64,000 nucleotides of DNA from Paraconiothyrium sp. Pb-2020 (taxonomy: Eukaryota > Ascomycota > Dothideomycetes > Pleosporales > Didymosphaeriaceae). Shown here in pieces: positions 55,166-64,000 of the stretch. The stretch is from assembly GCA_022419385.1 (NCBI GenBank), contig JAJUBI010000001.1, positions 5,208,001 through 5,272,000 on the forward strand, read 5' to 3'. The position numbers were made by a program, and so were the translations under genes. Position 1 is the first letter of the stretch. Each line of letters begins with the position of its first letter. The notes beneath the pieces were generated by a model. The model ran no database searches. It worked only from the letters and a program-made list of their open reading frames with translations, and was not told the origin of the DNA.

Positions 55166-57040
55166 ATGCCTTCCCAATCTCCCTTCCAGATAGACATCCC
55201 GGCGACTGACCTTCTCACCTATCTCTTCCCTCCAACCAAACCAGTATCCGACAAGCCAATATGGATCGATGCAGATGATACTCAGAATGCTTTGTCACCA
55301 CGACAGCTTCTACAATGGGTCAAGAGATTTGGATCTGGATTACAGAACCTCGGGTTGCAACGACAAGATGTGGTCATGATGTATTCTGCGAACCATATAT
55401 ATGTACCTGTTGCGTATTTGGGTATATCCGGGTGTGGGTGTATATACAGTGGATGCAATCCTGCATACGGCGTTGAAGGTTCGCTAGTAGATGCCCATTG
55501 AAAAGACACTGCTGATTATAACGTAGAGGTGATTCATCAGATCAAAAATACCGAATGCAAAGTCATTCTTGTTGAGCCTCCCCTACTTCGGACTATGTTA
55601 GAGGCCGCAAATAGAATCAGCTTCCCTACTGATCGAATCTTTCTCTTCTCCGACAAAGAGACTGAAACACTGAAAGATATCAGAGACTGGCGCAGCTCCC
55701 TGCCATCTGCCTCAGAAGTCGAGACTTGGAAATGGGGCCAAGTGGATGGAGATCAATCTCGTACTACTGTCGCGGCCCTGAATTATTCTTCCGGTACAGT
55801 GAGTTATCTTAGCTCACAACCCCAGTAAAATACCTTAATAATGTTCCATTCCAGACAGGTTTACCAAAAGGCGTCATGATAAGTCACCAAAACGTAATAG
55901 CCAACTGCGAGCAATCCATCTTCATGCGCAATCTAGAGCAGCCCTACTCGCCCTCCTCTCGTCCTGAAGAGCGCTGGCTCGGCTTTCTCCCCCTCTACCA
56001 CGCCTACGGCCAGCTCTGGTCCATCGTAGCAGCCGCCCGCACGTTGTCCCCATGCTACTTCATGCGTTCCTTCAACTACACCAAATTCCTCGAAAACATC
56101 CAGAATCATCGTATAACGCACATCCAGACAGCGCCCCCTGTACTTGTGATGCTTGCAAAGCGTCTAGAAACTTCTAAGTACGAGTTGAGTTCTTTGAAGA
56201 ATATCCTATGCGGCGCGGCGCCGTTGTCGAAAGAGCTGCAGAACGAGGTCTCGGAGAAGTTGAATTTGAAAGTCGTGCAGACATGGGGAATGACGGAAGT
56301 TACTTGCTCGTCTCTCCACGTTCCCGGTGGCCGCGACGACCGCTCCGGCAGCGTGGGCTATATCGACCCGAACTGCTCCATGAAACTCATCGATGACAAC
56401 GGGCGCGAGGTAGGTCCCGGCGAGCGCGGTGAGATACATGTCAAAGGGCCGAACGTGTGCATGGGATATTGGAAAAATGAGCGCGCGACGCAGGAGACTT
56501 TTGATGAAGACGGATTCTTGAAGACGGGAGATGTGGCGGTTAGGGATGAGGAAGGGTGGTTCTGGATCGTGGATCGCAAGAAGGAATTGATTAAGGTGAA
56601 AGGATTTCAAGTAGCGCCGGCTGAGTTAGAGGCATTGCTATTAGAGCATGAGCATGTGGGTGATGCGGCGGTTTGTGCGTTGCAACTGTGAGTTCAAACT
56701 GTTTGTTCTGGGATGCTACGCACACTGACTGGCATTTACAGCGAGCACGAAGAACTACCCCGGGCATACGTCGCGCTCAAGGCTGATCACAAGGGCGCAT
56801 CCTCGGAGTGGGACATAGAGAAGTGGATAGCGGGTCGTGTTGCCAAGCACAAGCAGCTTTCTGGGGGTGTCGTTTTCATTGACGAAGTGTGAGCAATATC
56901 AATGTTAGTATAGAAATTGGGCTAATACTAAGCGCAGACCGAAGTCGCCGAGCGGCAAAATTCAAAGAAAGATCTTGAGAGAATGGGCGGTAAAAGATGC
57001 AGAGACCTTCAAGCATAGACGCGAAGGATCCAAGTTATAG
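55166..57040 (+). CDS. Peroxisomal acyl-CoA ligase, 4-coumarate-CoA-ligase-like
   Basis: Adenylate-forming enzyme that activates a carboxylic acid to its CoA thioester. Exons: 55166..55478, 55527..55798, 55855..56687, 56742..56888 and 56938..57040, 555 residues; introns are 48-56 nt and all junctions keep frame. Motifs: the AMP-binding loop YSSGTTGLPKGVM (restored by intron 2), FLPLYHAYGQLWSI, QTWGMTEVTC, TGDVAVRDEEGWFWIVDRKK, and the catalytic-Lys segment VPKSPSGKIQRKIL (restored by intron 4). The protein ends GSKL, and SKL is the canonical PTS1 signal, so import into peroxisomes is expected. The likely substrate class is a phenylpropanoid or medium/long-chain acid, by family only. The start MPSQSPFQIDIPATDLLTY is typical. 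Confidence 0.95.
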
Positions 57041-57688
57041 ATAGACTAGGTGTGATTCAGATAGGGATATTTTGTACTTTAGCTTGGATCTACAAATCTT
57101 GAAACAATGCCGTACTCTATCGAACATAGAACGTCAATGTATGCGCCTACTTCCGCTGCAGCCGACCTCAGGATCAAATCGATGAGCATGATGTACTTGA
57201 CTTTTCTCTGAGGCTTACCGGACGATGTACACTACGCTTAACTCCGTTTACGTCCTTTTACCGAAATGAGCAAGCACCTCACCACTTCATCCCAGATGTC
57301 GCACTAGGACTCCTCTCGGACCCGAAATAATACAAGGGGGGGTAATCTCACCTAGTTGAGTCGGCGTCGGCGGTTGCATTTCGCCCCGACATCCCGGAGG
57401 CTTCGTATTCTGGGACACGATTGTGGCTACCCTAGTCTTGAGTTCAGTCTCTTCATGTTATTCAGGGAGTCAATCAGGTGCTTGGAATGGAGTTGCATAG
57501 AAGGAACGATATTGAGCGACGGAGTTAAGCGTGTGGATCATCAAGTGAACAGTATGTAGATGGGGCTATATAAAGCTGTAGAAACGCACCAAGATGCATT
57601 CTTCTCATTGCAAAGAGCACTGAAGCCTCACCTTTTGCAGTTTCCCCATTGACTTTCGAACAAACCGTATTCTTTCCTACCTCCCGCC
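57041..57688. other. Intergenic with TATA promoter
   Basis: About 650 bp with no gene seen. Contains the TATA box of the NmrA-like gene. Confidence 0.5.
57567..57575 (+). promoter_or_regulatory. TATA box of the NmrA-like gene
   Basis: TATATAAAG about 115 nt before the ATG at 57689, a typical spacing for a leader of about 80-90 nt. Confidence 0.6.
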
Positions 57689-58672
57689 ATGACTCAATCG
57701 AACCACATCCGCAACATCGCCATCGTAGGCGCAACTGGTCAACTAGGCAAACACCTCTCGGCCGCGCTCCTCAAAAATTCCACCTTCAACATCACCGCCT
57801 TAACCCGCAACACGGACAACCCCTCCTTCCCTCCCGGCATCACCGCCATCGCAGTCGACTACTCCCAAACCTCAACCCTTAGCTCCGCCCTCAAAGACCA
57901 AGACGTGCTCATCATCACCCTCTCCGTCACTGCGCCCCCTGATACCCAATCTAAACTTATTCACGCCGCTGCTGAAGCCGGCGTCCCGTGGATACTGCCC
58001 AACGAATACGGATACGGCAGCGACACCGGAGCCTCCGACGAAGTAGGCATGGGTCAGCCGAAAAAAGCGGCGCGCGAGCTGATCGAGGAGCTTGGCATAT
58101 CGTCCTGGGTTGGCATCGCGTCCGGGTTTTGGTACGAGTACTCGCTCTCCGGGCCTGGGTTGTACGGAATTGATATTGCGAAGAGGGAAGTTACGTTCTT
58201 CGATGAAGGGAGTCAGAGGGTGAATACGAGTACGTGGGCGCAGGTAGGGAGGGCGGTTGCCGGGTTGCTTGCACTACCTGTGGAGAGTCAAGGAGGGGAA
58301 ACGGCGTTGATTGAGTATCGGAACCGCTTCGTGTTCGTCTCCTCGTTTGCGGTTAATCAGAGGGAGATGCTGGATTCTTTGAATCGAGTTTTGAAGCTGA
58401 AGGATGAGGACTGGGATGTCACGCGTGTGAGTGCGAAGGACAGATTTGAGGATGCGCGTAAGCGATTGGCTGGGGGAAATAGAATGGCGTATGCGTACAT
58501 GCTGTACACACGATATTTCCTCCCGGGAGAGGATGCAGCGCTGTATGAGAAGACGAAAGGGCTGGATAATGAGAGGTTGAGTCTGCCGGTGGAGGATCTG
58601 GACGAGGCGACGAAAACAGCTGTTGGCATGGCGGAAGATGGCTATTTTGCGAAGTTAGCATACTCGAGGTAA
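57689..58672 (+). CDS. NmrA-like / isoflavone reductase-like NAD(P)-binding protein
   Basis: Single exon, 327 residues. The N-terminal Rossmann motif IAIVGATGQLGKHLS (GxxGxxG) is followed by LTRNTD, VDYSQTSTLSSALKDQDVLI and PWILPNEYGYGSD, as in the NmrA / isoflavone-reductase branch of extended SDRs. The central GISSWVGIASGFWYEYSLSG and C-terminal lid match fungal aromatic-alcohol-reductase-like members. It lacks a classical YxxxK pair, as many atypical members do. It could be a redox sensor or a reductase. No signal peptide. Confidence 0.9.
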   Translation: MTQSNHIRNIAIVGATGQLGKHLSAALLKNSTFNITALTRNTDNPSFPPGITAIAVDYSQTSTLSSALKDQDVLIITLSVTAPPDTQSKLIHAAAEAGVPWILPNEYGYGSDTGASDEVGMGQPKKAARELIEELGISSWVGIASGFWYEYSLSGPGLYGIDIAKREVTFFDEGSQRVNTSTWAQVGRAVAGLLALPVESQGGETALIEYRNRFVFVSSFAVNQREMLDSLNRVLKLKDEDWDVTRVSAKDRFEDARKRLAGGNRMAYAYMLYTRYFLPGEDAALYEKTKGLDNERLSLPVEDLDEATKTAVGMAEDGYFAKLAYSR

Positions 58673-58944
58673 GAAAGCTTTTCTGGTCTGATCTAGCTGC
58701 TAGGCTGACATTACAAAGGGGGGCCACAAGGACTGGTTCGGAATAGTCTTGAATTATGATTCAATGACTATGATTGAGAAAGGGTGACAGCAAAAGCGGT
58801 CAAGTGAGATTAAGAAGAGTTCGATTGTACAATGAAAGAACTAAATACTTACTGTTCATGTCTCGTTGGTGTCTTCTTCGCTCTCTACAAGCCAATCATT
58901 GTGAAAGTACCAAGATAAATCTCCAACGTCAGCGAAAGCCTAGC
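58673..58944. other. Convergent 3' intergenic region
   Basis: Short gap between the NmrA-like and DUF2293 stops. It may contain a last small exon of the DUF2293 gene. Confidence 0.4.
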
Positions 58945-59511
58945 TCACTCAGAGCTTGACCGCCTACCTTGCTTATTGCCCCAATCCCTCAGCGTATCCT
59001 GGATCTTCTTAAGAATTGCCTTTCGCGCATCATCCTTAGTCATACCACCCTCTAGCAGCTTGTCGTATTTAGTATGCTTATGCCTGATATGCGCAATGAC
59101 AGCGTACAGGACCTTCCTTGGGAGGGGGATCAGGCTAGTTCGTCCAACTCGGCCCGAGTACTTCTTGAAGCCATGCTTCAGCACTAAGTCTCTATCTTCT
59201 TTCGGTATCTTAGGGAATTGCGAGTCGAGCTCCTCCGCTGCTTGGCGGATCATAGCGGTGTCGCGCTTTTCGGTAGCAAGCTTTCTAGCCCGAAAGGTTT
59301 CGTTTGCCTGTGCGTGGACGTGAGACAGGATATCCCTGGGTACTCGAATGCCGAGGACCTTTTTGTTGCTCTCGACAACGTACACCATCTTGCCTGCTTC
59401 GTGGGTAAGCTTGCGGCAGTGGAGTGTCTTGTACTTGATTCCTTTCTTGAGAAAAGCATAGCCTTTCGGCATTGTCGTCTTAGGTCCGACGGTAACTTCT
59501 CGGGGAGCCAT
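58945..59511 (-). CDS. DUF2293 domain protein
   Basis: Frame from ATG 59511 (MAPREVTVGPKTTMPKGYAF), 188 residues; an in-frame ATG 15 nt upstream is possible. The DUF2293 core is LDSQFPKIPKEDRDLVLKHG followed by SGRVGRTSLIPLPRKVLYAV and IAHIRHKHTKYDKLL, a basic helical domain. Fungal members are often longer at the C-terminus. An alternative ending exists: a GTAGGC donor near the end of the frame and an acceptor in the gap downstream would replace GRRSSSE by a short acidic tail. The domain is of unknown function; nucleic-acid binding is a guess from its charge. Confidence 0.85.
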   Translation of the reverse strand: MAPREVTVGPKTTMPKGYAFLKKGIKYKTLHCRKLTHEAGKMVYVVESNKKVLGIRVPRDILSHVHAQANETFRARKLATEKRDTAMIRQAAEELDSQFPKIPKEDRDLVLKHGFKKYSGRVGRTSLIPLPRKVLYAVIAHIRHKHTKYDKLLEGGMTKDDARKAILKKIQDTLRDWGNKQGRRSSSE

Positions 59512-60274
59512 TGCTACGATAACCAAGTTGATTGCGAGCGCTATAACGCTATATTGACGGTGTCAATATGCTGATGTACGGATTTTTGTTGAACGAATGC
59601 GGGAATCTGGTGCTCTATTAGTATGCACATCATTGCGGAAGGTCACAAAGACCATGCAGCTATCGCATTGTGAATCCTTGTCTGCTACAAATAAACACAA
59701 AGGCAATTTTCCGACTGTGAAAGAAAGGCTGGGTTCGGACGACGCGTCGCGGCAGCTCCAAAGCTATTACGTCACCTTGTGCGCTATTCTACTTTAGGAA
59801 GAACACACGTGAACGCGTGAACACCGTCTCCTGCCGTCTTGGCTGTTTGCTATCCACGCGATGACTTGTATGTCGTGTCTTCCAAAAACGGGCTTGGTTT
59901 TGAGAGTTGTCATACAACCATTGAACCAATGATATGACATAACCACCCTCTGAGTCCTAGACGCGCGTGTGCGTCAGCTTGAGCCCCCACAATGTCAGGG
60001 AATCGCAGCGCTTCGATGCGCAAATCTGCCTCACGGCGCACCCATCGACTACCTACGTTCATAGACATATCTTTACTCTAATCCCTTCTGCCGGTATCAA
60101 CTCAATTGTATTCTTTGAGACCGACTGAGAGCTTGGACCCACTGCTGACCGTGCCGATTCCGAGACTAGGCTGAAGGCGCCCACGTACATCGTGTCAGAT
60201 AACCGCGCCGTAAGAACACGACGCCATATCAACATCCTTTATTATCAGCGCGGTCCCGCTGAGTTGCTAGCCAA
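59512..60274. other. Intergenic, divergent promoters
   Basis: About 760 bp between the DUF2293 and anoctamin-like genes. Short frames only. Confidence 0.5.
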
Positions 60275-62688
60275 ATGCCACTGCAGATACCGCAGATCCC
60301 GGAGATCAAGCCAGTGAGCAGAGCAGAAACTCTTGGGATAGACGACCCTACATCTGCCTACATTGCGTACAACGATAAATACGTCTTAGTGTTCGATTAC
60401 AGCAGCTTAGGTTGGTCCACCGACTAGAGTCCAAGTCTATATCATTGACCAACCATAGATGTCTCCGATGCCACCAAACAATTATCGGCGCTGTTGAAGG
60501 AGCTAGAGTCTGTAGGCCTGCAAACGGAGGTCCGTGCTGGCTACGAGGAGTCGCTTCTTGTATTTGTGCAAGCCCCACGCGAATTGCTCGGTAACACCGT
60601 ACACCACTCACGGTACGTGGTTCTCTCATTTTCCAAACTCTCCTCCGGGTTTTGAATCTTTATTATCATGCAAATGATCTACCGCAATGTACCTGGACGC
60701 ATTGACCATCCTAATGCATCGATAGAGTCAAGGATTGGCTATATGGGATCACGAAAAAACATCCAGGCGGCAATTCGAATTCCATAGTAGCGGGGGCCAA
60801 CGAAGCCGAGGACCTGCAATCGCTATACCATCTCGTAACCTGGCGAAAAGAGCTTGGTGGTGCTGGCATCACACCAGGATTCGGCAAATGGGAGAATGTC
60901 TTATCCGCGTTCCCCTTACACAATCCTCGCAGGAATCAAAAATTGCTCCTTCACTTAAGCACAAAGTTCTTCTTGAGCTCAGACGATCTTGACCAGATAC
61001 GCGATCTGTGGGGCACTAAAGTAGCCTTTTATTTTGCCTTCATACAGGAATACTTCCTCTCGCTCGCATTTCCCTGCGTTGCCGGTGTGCTAGCTTGGGC
61101 GTTTCTGCCTAAGTACTCGCTTGTATTTGCGGTTGTGATTGGTGCATGGTGCACCGTGTTCTTGGAGTATTGGAAGATTCGAGAAGTCGATTTGTCGATC
61201 CGCTGGAATGTACGAGGAGTCGGCAAGTTGAAGGTCAATAGGCCTCAATATCAGTACGAGAAAGAAGTCGTTGACGATGTTGGCCGAGTACAACATTACT
61301 TCCCTAGGTGGAAGCGGATTGTCAGGCAGCTGGCTGTCGTGCCGTTCTTAGCGTTGAGTACTGTGTTTCTTACCTTCGTCATTGGTACCGTTTTCGCACT
61401 CGAAACCTTCATCGTCGAAGGATATGACGGACCGTACGATTACTACCTGGTAGGTCAATGCGGCGTTGTTGACACAAGCTGGGTCACACATCTCTGTTCG
61501 AACTTTGTAAACGCTGACATCATCTAGGAATACGTCCCTACTGTCATGCTGGCCCTCCTCCTTCCATTCATCAATAATTGGTTGGAGAAGCTGGCCGCTC
61601 GACTTACCGAATACGAAAATCACCGCACCGAAGATTACTACGAGATGTCTCTCACACAAAAGATCTTTGTGTTGCAGTCAATATCTAACTACTTACCCAT
61701 TTTCCTAACGGCGTTCGCCTACGTACCATTTGGGGAGGTCTTTATCCCACACCTGCGAACTTACATTCTTTCCCTCGCAGGTGTAGCTGCCGATCCGAAC
61801 TTTAAATTCCACGTCGATGCGAATAAGCTTCGCAACGAAGTCATTACGCTCACCGTCACGGGTCAAGTCTCTAGCGCTATCGAAGAGCTCGCCCTACCCT
61901 ACCTCAAGAACAATGTCCGAGACTGGTGGCGCACGTACCGTACAACACACACCTTCGCTCTCGGCGGGCAGACCAAGTTCGTCAAAGGCGACGATCCAAT
62001 AGAAGCCAGGTTCCTCCGCGGCGTTCGCAAACAGGCTTCACTTGCACATTACGACGTCCACGAAGACATTTCCGAGATGGTCCTCCAATTCGGCTATCTC
62101 GCACTCTTCAGCCCGGTGTGGCCGCTCATTCCGATCGGCTTCTTCATCAACAACTGGTTCGAGCTTCGCGCCGATATCATCAAGATCACCATCGAGCACC
62201 AGCGCCCGGCACCAATTCGAAACGACGGTATCGGGCCTTGGGTGGCAAGTTTAGAGGCTTTGACTTGGTTTGGGAGCCTTACATCTGCGGCAATTGTGCA
62301 TCTCTTCGGTTTTCGCAATTCTACTGTCTACGGCTTGAATACGTGGTGGACTTTGCCCATCACAATCTTCGCTTCGGAGCACATCTTCCTTGGATTCAGG
62401 GCTGGGGTACGGTGGGCCCTTCACGCGATTGGCTCGGAGCATATACGCAAAGAAAGGGCTGAGCTGTATGCAGAGCGGAAGAGGCACTTGGACGAACTGG
62501 AGGCTAGTTCGGCAAAGAGAGGCCATCTAGACGTCGTGGAAAGAGAACGCAGGAAGAGTGTCAGAATGACGGCCGCTGATGTCTTCTGGACGAGGCAAGT
62601 GGAGGAAGGCGCGAGCATGAGAGCAGGTGCGGGCTTGATCCGCGCAATGAAGGGGACAGATTTCGACGAGCCCTGGAAGGAGGAATGA
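60275..62688 (+). CDS. Ist2-like anoctamin (TMEM16 family) membrane protein
   Basis: Multi-pass membrane protein related to yeast Ist2, which tethers cortical ER to the plasma membrane, and to fungal TMEM16 scramblases. Exons: 60275..60410, 60459..60612, 60726..61449 and 61528..62688, 724 residues; introns 48, 113 and 78 nt, all junctions in frame. The cytosolic N-terminus (LGIDDPTSAYIAYNDKYVLV) leads to YFAFIQEYFLSLAFPCVAGV (TM1), an EYWKIREVDLSIRWNVRGVG loop, and eight or more helices, including VPTVMLALLLPFINNWLEKL and FGYLALFSPVWPLIPIGFFI. The acidic residues that bind Ca2+ in TMEM16 proteins were not verified. The C-terminal tail is short, unlike the long basic lipid-binding tail of S. 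cerevisiae Ist2. Confidence 0.92.
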
Positions 62689-62781
62689 TAGATGAGAATA
62701 CAACCAATGAAGAGACCCGGACTACACGATTCACAAGAAGTATGTACAGTTGGCCTAGTATTTACAAACATCCTTCTAACC

Positions 62782-63833
62782 CTAAGCCGCATTAATAGCA
62801 GCCAACACGGTGTTGTACGCCGTCTTCGCTTTGTACGACGAGTCGAACAGCAGCGGATTACCCGATGGCCTCCAAGAGTCGCTATCCCTAACACCCCACA
62901 CTGTGATACCGACACAGTTCGTCTGCTTCATGCACGCGTTGACAACATTCGTCCAATCCGCCTGCTGTGCATTCTGGATGTCGACCTCTGTCATGGCACA
63001 CTCAGATGCAGCGCCGCACAATGCTGCCATAGCAGCTGGCGCATTCGCACCCTGGCCCGCAGTCAAGTGTCCCTGCGATCCTATACCGTCGATTGGAATA
63101 CCTGCAGCAATCCACTTCTTCACATTACGCACCATACCCTGCGTCTTCGCGTTGCTTGCAGAATCCAAGTTGTAATCATTGATGTACAGCTTCGCACCTG
63201 GGTCCGCGGCACGCGCTGTCTCGAACGCAATGCGGACAAAGTCTTCACCCAAGACGTTATAGAACACAGACGAGCGGAAGGAGCCGTCCTCGTTGAACAT
63301 CTCGTTGATGACGTCCCAGGCGTAGATCTTGCCCTTGTAGCGACCAAGAAGCGTATTGATGTGGTTTTGCATAACGGAGGTTAAGGTAGCTTTATCTTTA
63401 ATGGAGGAAACCCAGGACGGAAGCTGCGAGTGCCAGACGGTGGTATGACCACGGATGAGCTTGTTGTTGTCGGTGGCGAACTTGACGGTTTGATCGGCGT
63501 TGCCGAAGTTGAAGGTGCCCTTGGAGGACTCGGTCGCGTCCCATTTCATGCTGTGATAGTGTCAGTGTTGGTTCGATTGCAGTTTGGACGGTGATCGCAC
63601 CTGTTCTCAGGCGTGACCTGGCCAAAGTTCGCCTTGATAATGGCGGAGTTGGAACCGGCGTTCAGGCGGCCGGGGTCTGTGCAGGTACCGAAGTACTTCT
63701 TTCCCTTAGCAACCATAGCATCGGAGATGCTTTGGGCAGCCTGGCGCTCGTCGAATACGGGCTCTGGGTCTGCTACGGGGAAGGCAGAGACCAGAGCGCT
63801 GGCGGAGAGAAGTGGGATAAGTGAGAACTTCAT
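62782..63833 (-). CDS. GH10 endo-1,4-beta-xylanase, secreted
   Basis: Cleaves the beta-1,4-xylan backbone of plant cell walls outside the cell. Exons: 63833..63601 and 63550..62782, 333 residues, normal for a single-domain fungal GH10 enzyme. Signal peptide MKFSLIPLLSASALVSA, then a short propeptide possibly ending at DERQ. The 50-nt intron restores FGQVTPENSMKWDATE, a GH10 hallmark. Further motifs: LIRGHTTVWHSQLPSWV, the acid/base Glu in YAWDVINEMF and the nucleophile Glu in CAMTEVDIQ; also GIPIDGIGSQGHL and GITVWGVRDSDSWRP. No carbohydrate-binding module. Converges on the anoctamin gene with only 93 bp between stops. A TATA box and a CreA-type site lie upstream. Confidence 0.96.
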
Positions 63834-63888
63834 GATCGCTGATTGATGATCGGCTTGGTTGCGGAAGCAAAGCGCTACGTCCTTTGCT

Positions 63889-63895
63889 CTTTATA
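63889..63895 (-). promoter_or_regulatory. TATA box of the GH10 xylanase gene
   Basis: The minus strand reads TATAAAG about 56 nt upstream of the ATG at 63833. Confidence 0.6.
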
Positions 63896-63965
63896 CGACT
63901 TGTTGATCTGAATACGAGAGGGTTCCCAGCCGCTACACGACCTTGTACTCAAAAAAGCCATTGAT

Positions 63966-63971
63966 CCCCAC
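63966..63971 (-). promoter_or_regulatory. CreA-type (SYGGRG) site upstream of xylanase
   Basis: The minus strand reads GTGGGG about 135 nt upstream of the xylanase ATG, matching the CreA carbon-repressor consensus. A 6-bp match is weak alone, but the target type is expected. Confidence 0.35.
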
Positions 63972-64000
63972 ACGGATTTTGCTCGGTCTTGGTGGAATGT

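Noticed and set aside
1..64000. tRNA, rRNA, CRISPR or intact transposable element
   Set aside because: No cloverleaf with A and B boxes, rRNA core, spaced repeats or transposase motifs were found by eye. A tRNAscan or RepeatMasker run would settle this.

Overview
The window is nuclear DNA of a filamentous ascomycete. The evidence is the gene content (Cyk3-type cytokinesis protein, SnaD-type spindle-pole coiled coil, LCL2, Ist2-type anoctamin, CASTOR-like ACT protein, DUF2293 and DUF8021 proteins, GH10 xylanase) and the introns: mostly 44-60 nt, GT..AG, with CTAAC or CTGAC branch-point sequences. A dothideomycete is my best guess, but that is inference. Genes lie on both strands with no operons. 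I saw no tRNA, rRNA, CRISPR array or intact transposase. Most genes here were rebuilt by joining exons by eye, and exon positions are given so that they can be checked.

Layout. 1-1727 (-): intron-rich cytosolic glutamyl-tRNA synthetase, running off the left edge. 2311-6228 (-): Cyk3-like SH3/transglutaminase-like protein. 6853-8670: decayed gene with ankyrin-like pieces, then gene-poor DNA to 12.2 kb holding one small zinc-finger candidate. 12.2-19.0 kb: MFS transporter, secreted endonuclease/exonuclease/phosphatase-type protein, Gfo/Idh/MocA dehydrogenase and a short-chain dehydrogenase. 20.3-22.2 kb: secreted DUF8021 protein and an orphan CorA-type N-terminal domain. 23.0-24.3 kb: CASTOR-like protein, followed by 3.1 kb without convincing genes. 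27.4-28.5 kb: NOP10 and LCL2 in a head-to-head pair. 28.8-31.5 kb: SnaD-like protein. 32.5-33.6 kb: single-pass membrane protein with a PPxY tail. 35.2-36.9 kb: monocarboxylate-type MFS permease. 38.9-41.0 kb: membrane-anchored PhoD-like phosphatase. 41.7-46.4 kb: TRM61 and cysteinyl-tRNA synthetase, divergent. 47.0-49.0 kb: two small unknown proteins. 49.1-51.0 kb: STAND-type N-terminal domain plus ankyrin repeats. 51.0-54.2 kb: gene-free DNA with a degenerate direct repeat. 54.2-64 kb: conserved hypothetical protein, peroxisomal (SKL) acyl-CoA ligase, NmrA-like protein, DUF2293 protein, Ist2-like anoctamin and a GH10 xylanase.

How the genes work together. Four genes serve translation or RNA modification (GluRS, CysRS, TRM61, NOP10), two serve cell division (Cyk3-like, SnaD-like), and two are MFS permeases. 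The secreted or accessory set (xylanase, DUF8021 protein, secreted EEP protein) fits a plant-associated or saprotrophic lifestyle, which is inference. No biosynthetic cluster or clearly new multi-gene system is visible. The observations most worth a second look are the CysRS gene (an upstream in-frame start encoding a mitochondrial-type leader, and an intron inside the HIGH motif that does not splice cleanly), two stop-free introns of 3n length, the intact and decayed ankyrin-type genes, and the 700-bp-spaced repeat pair.
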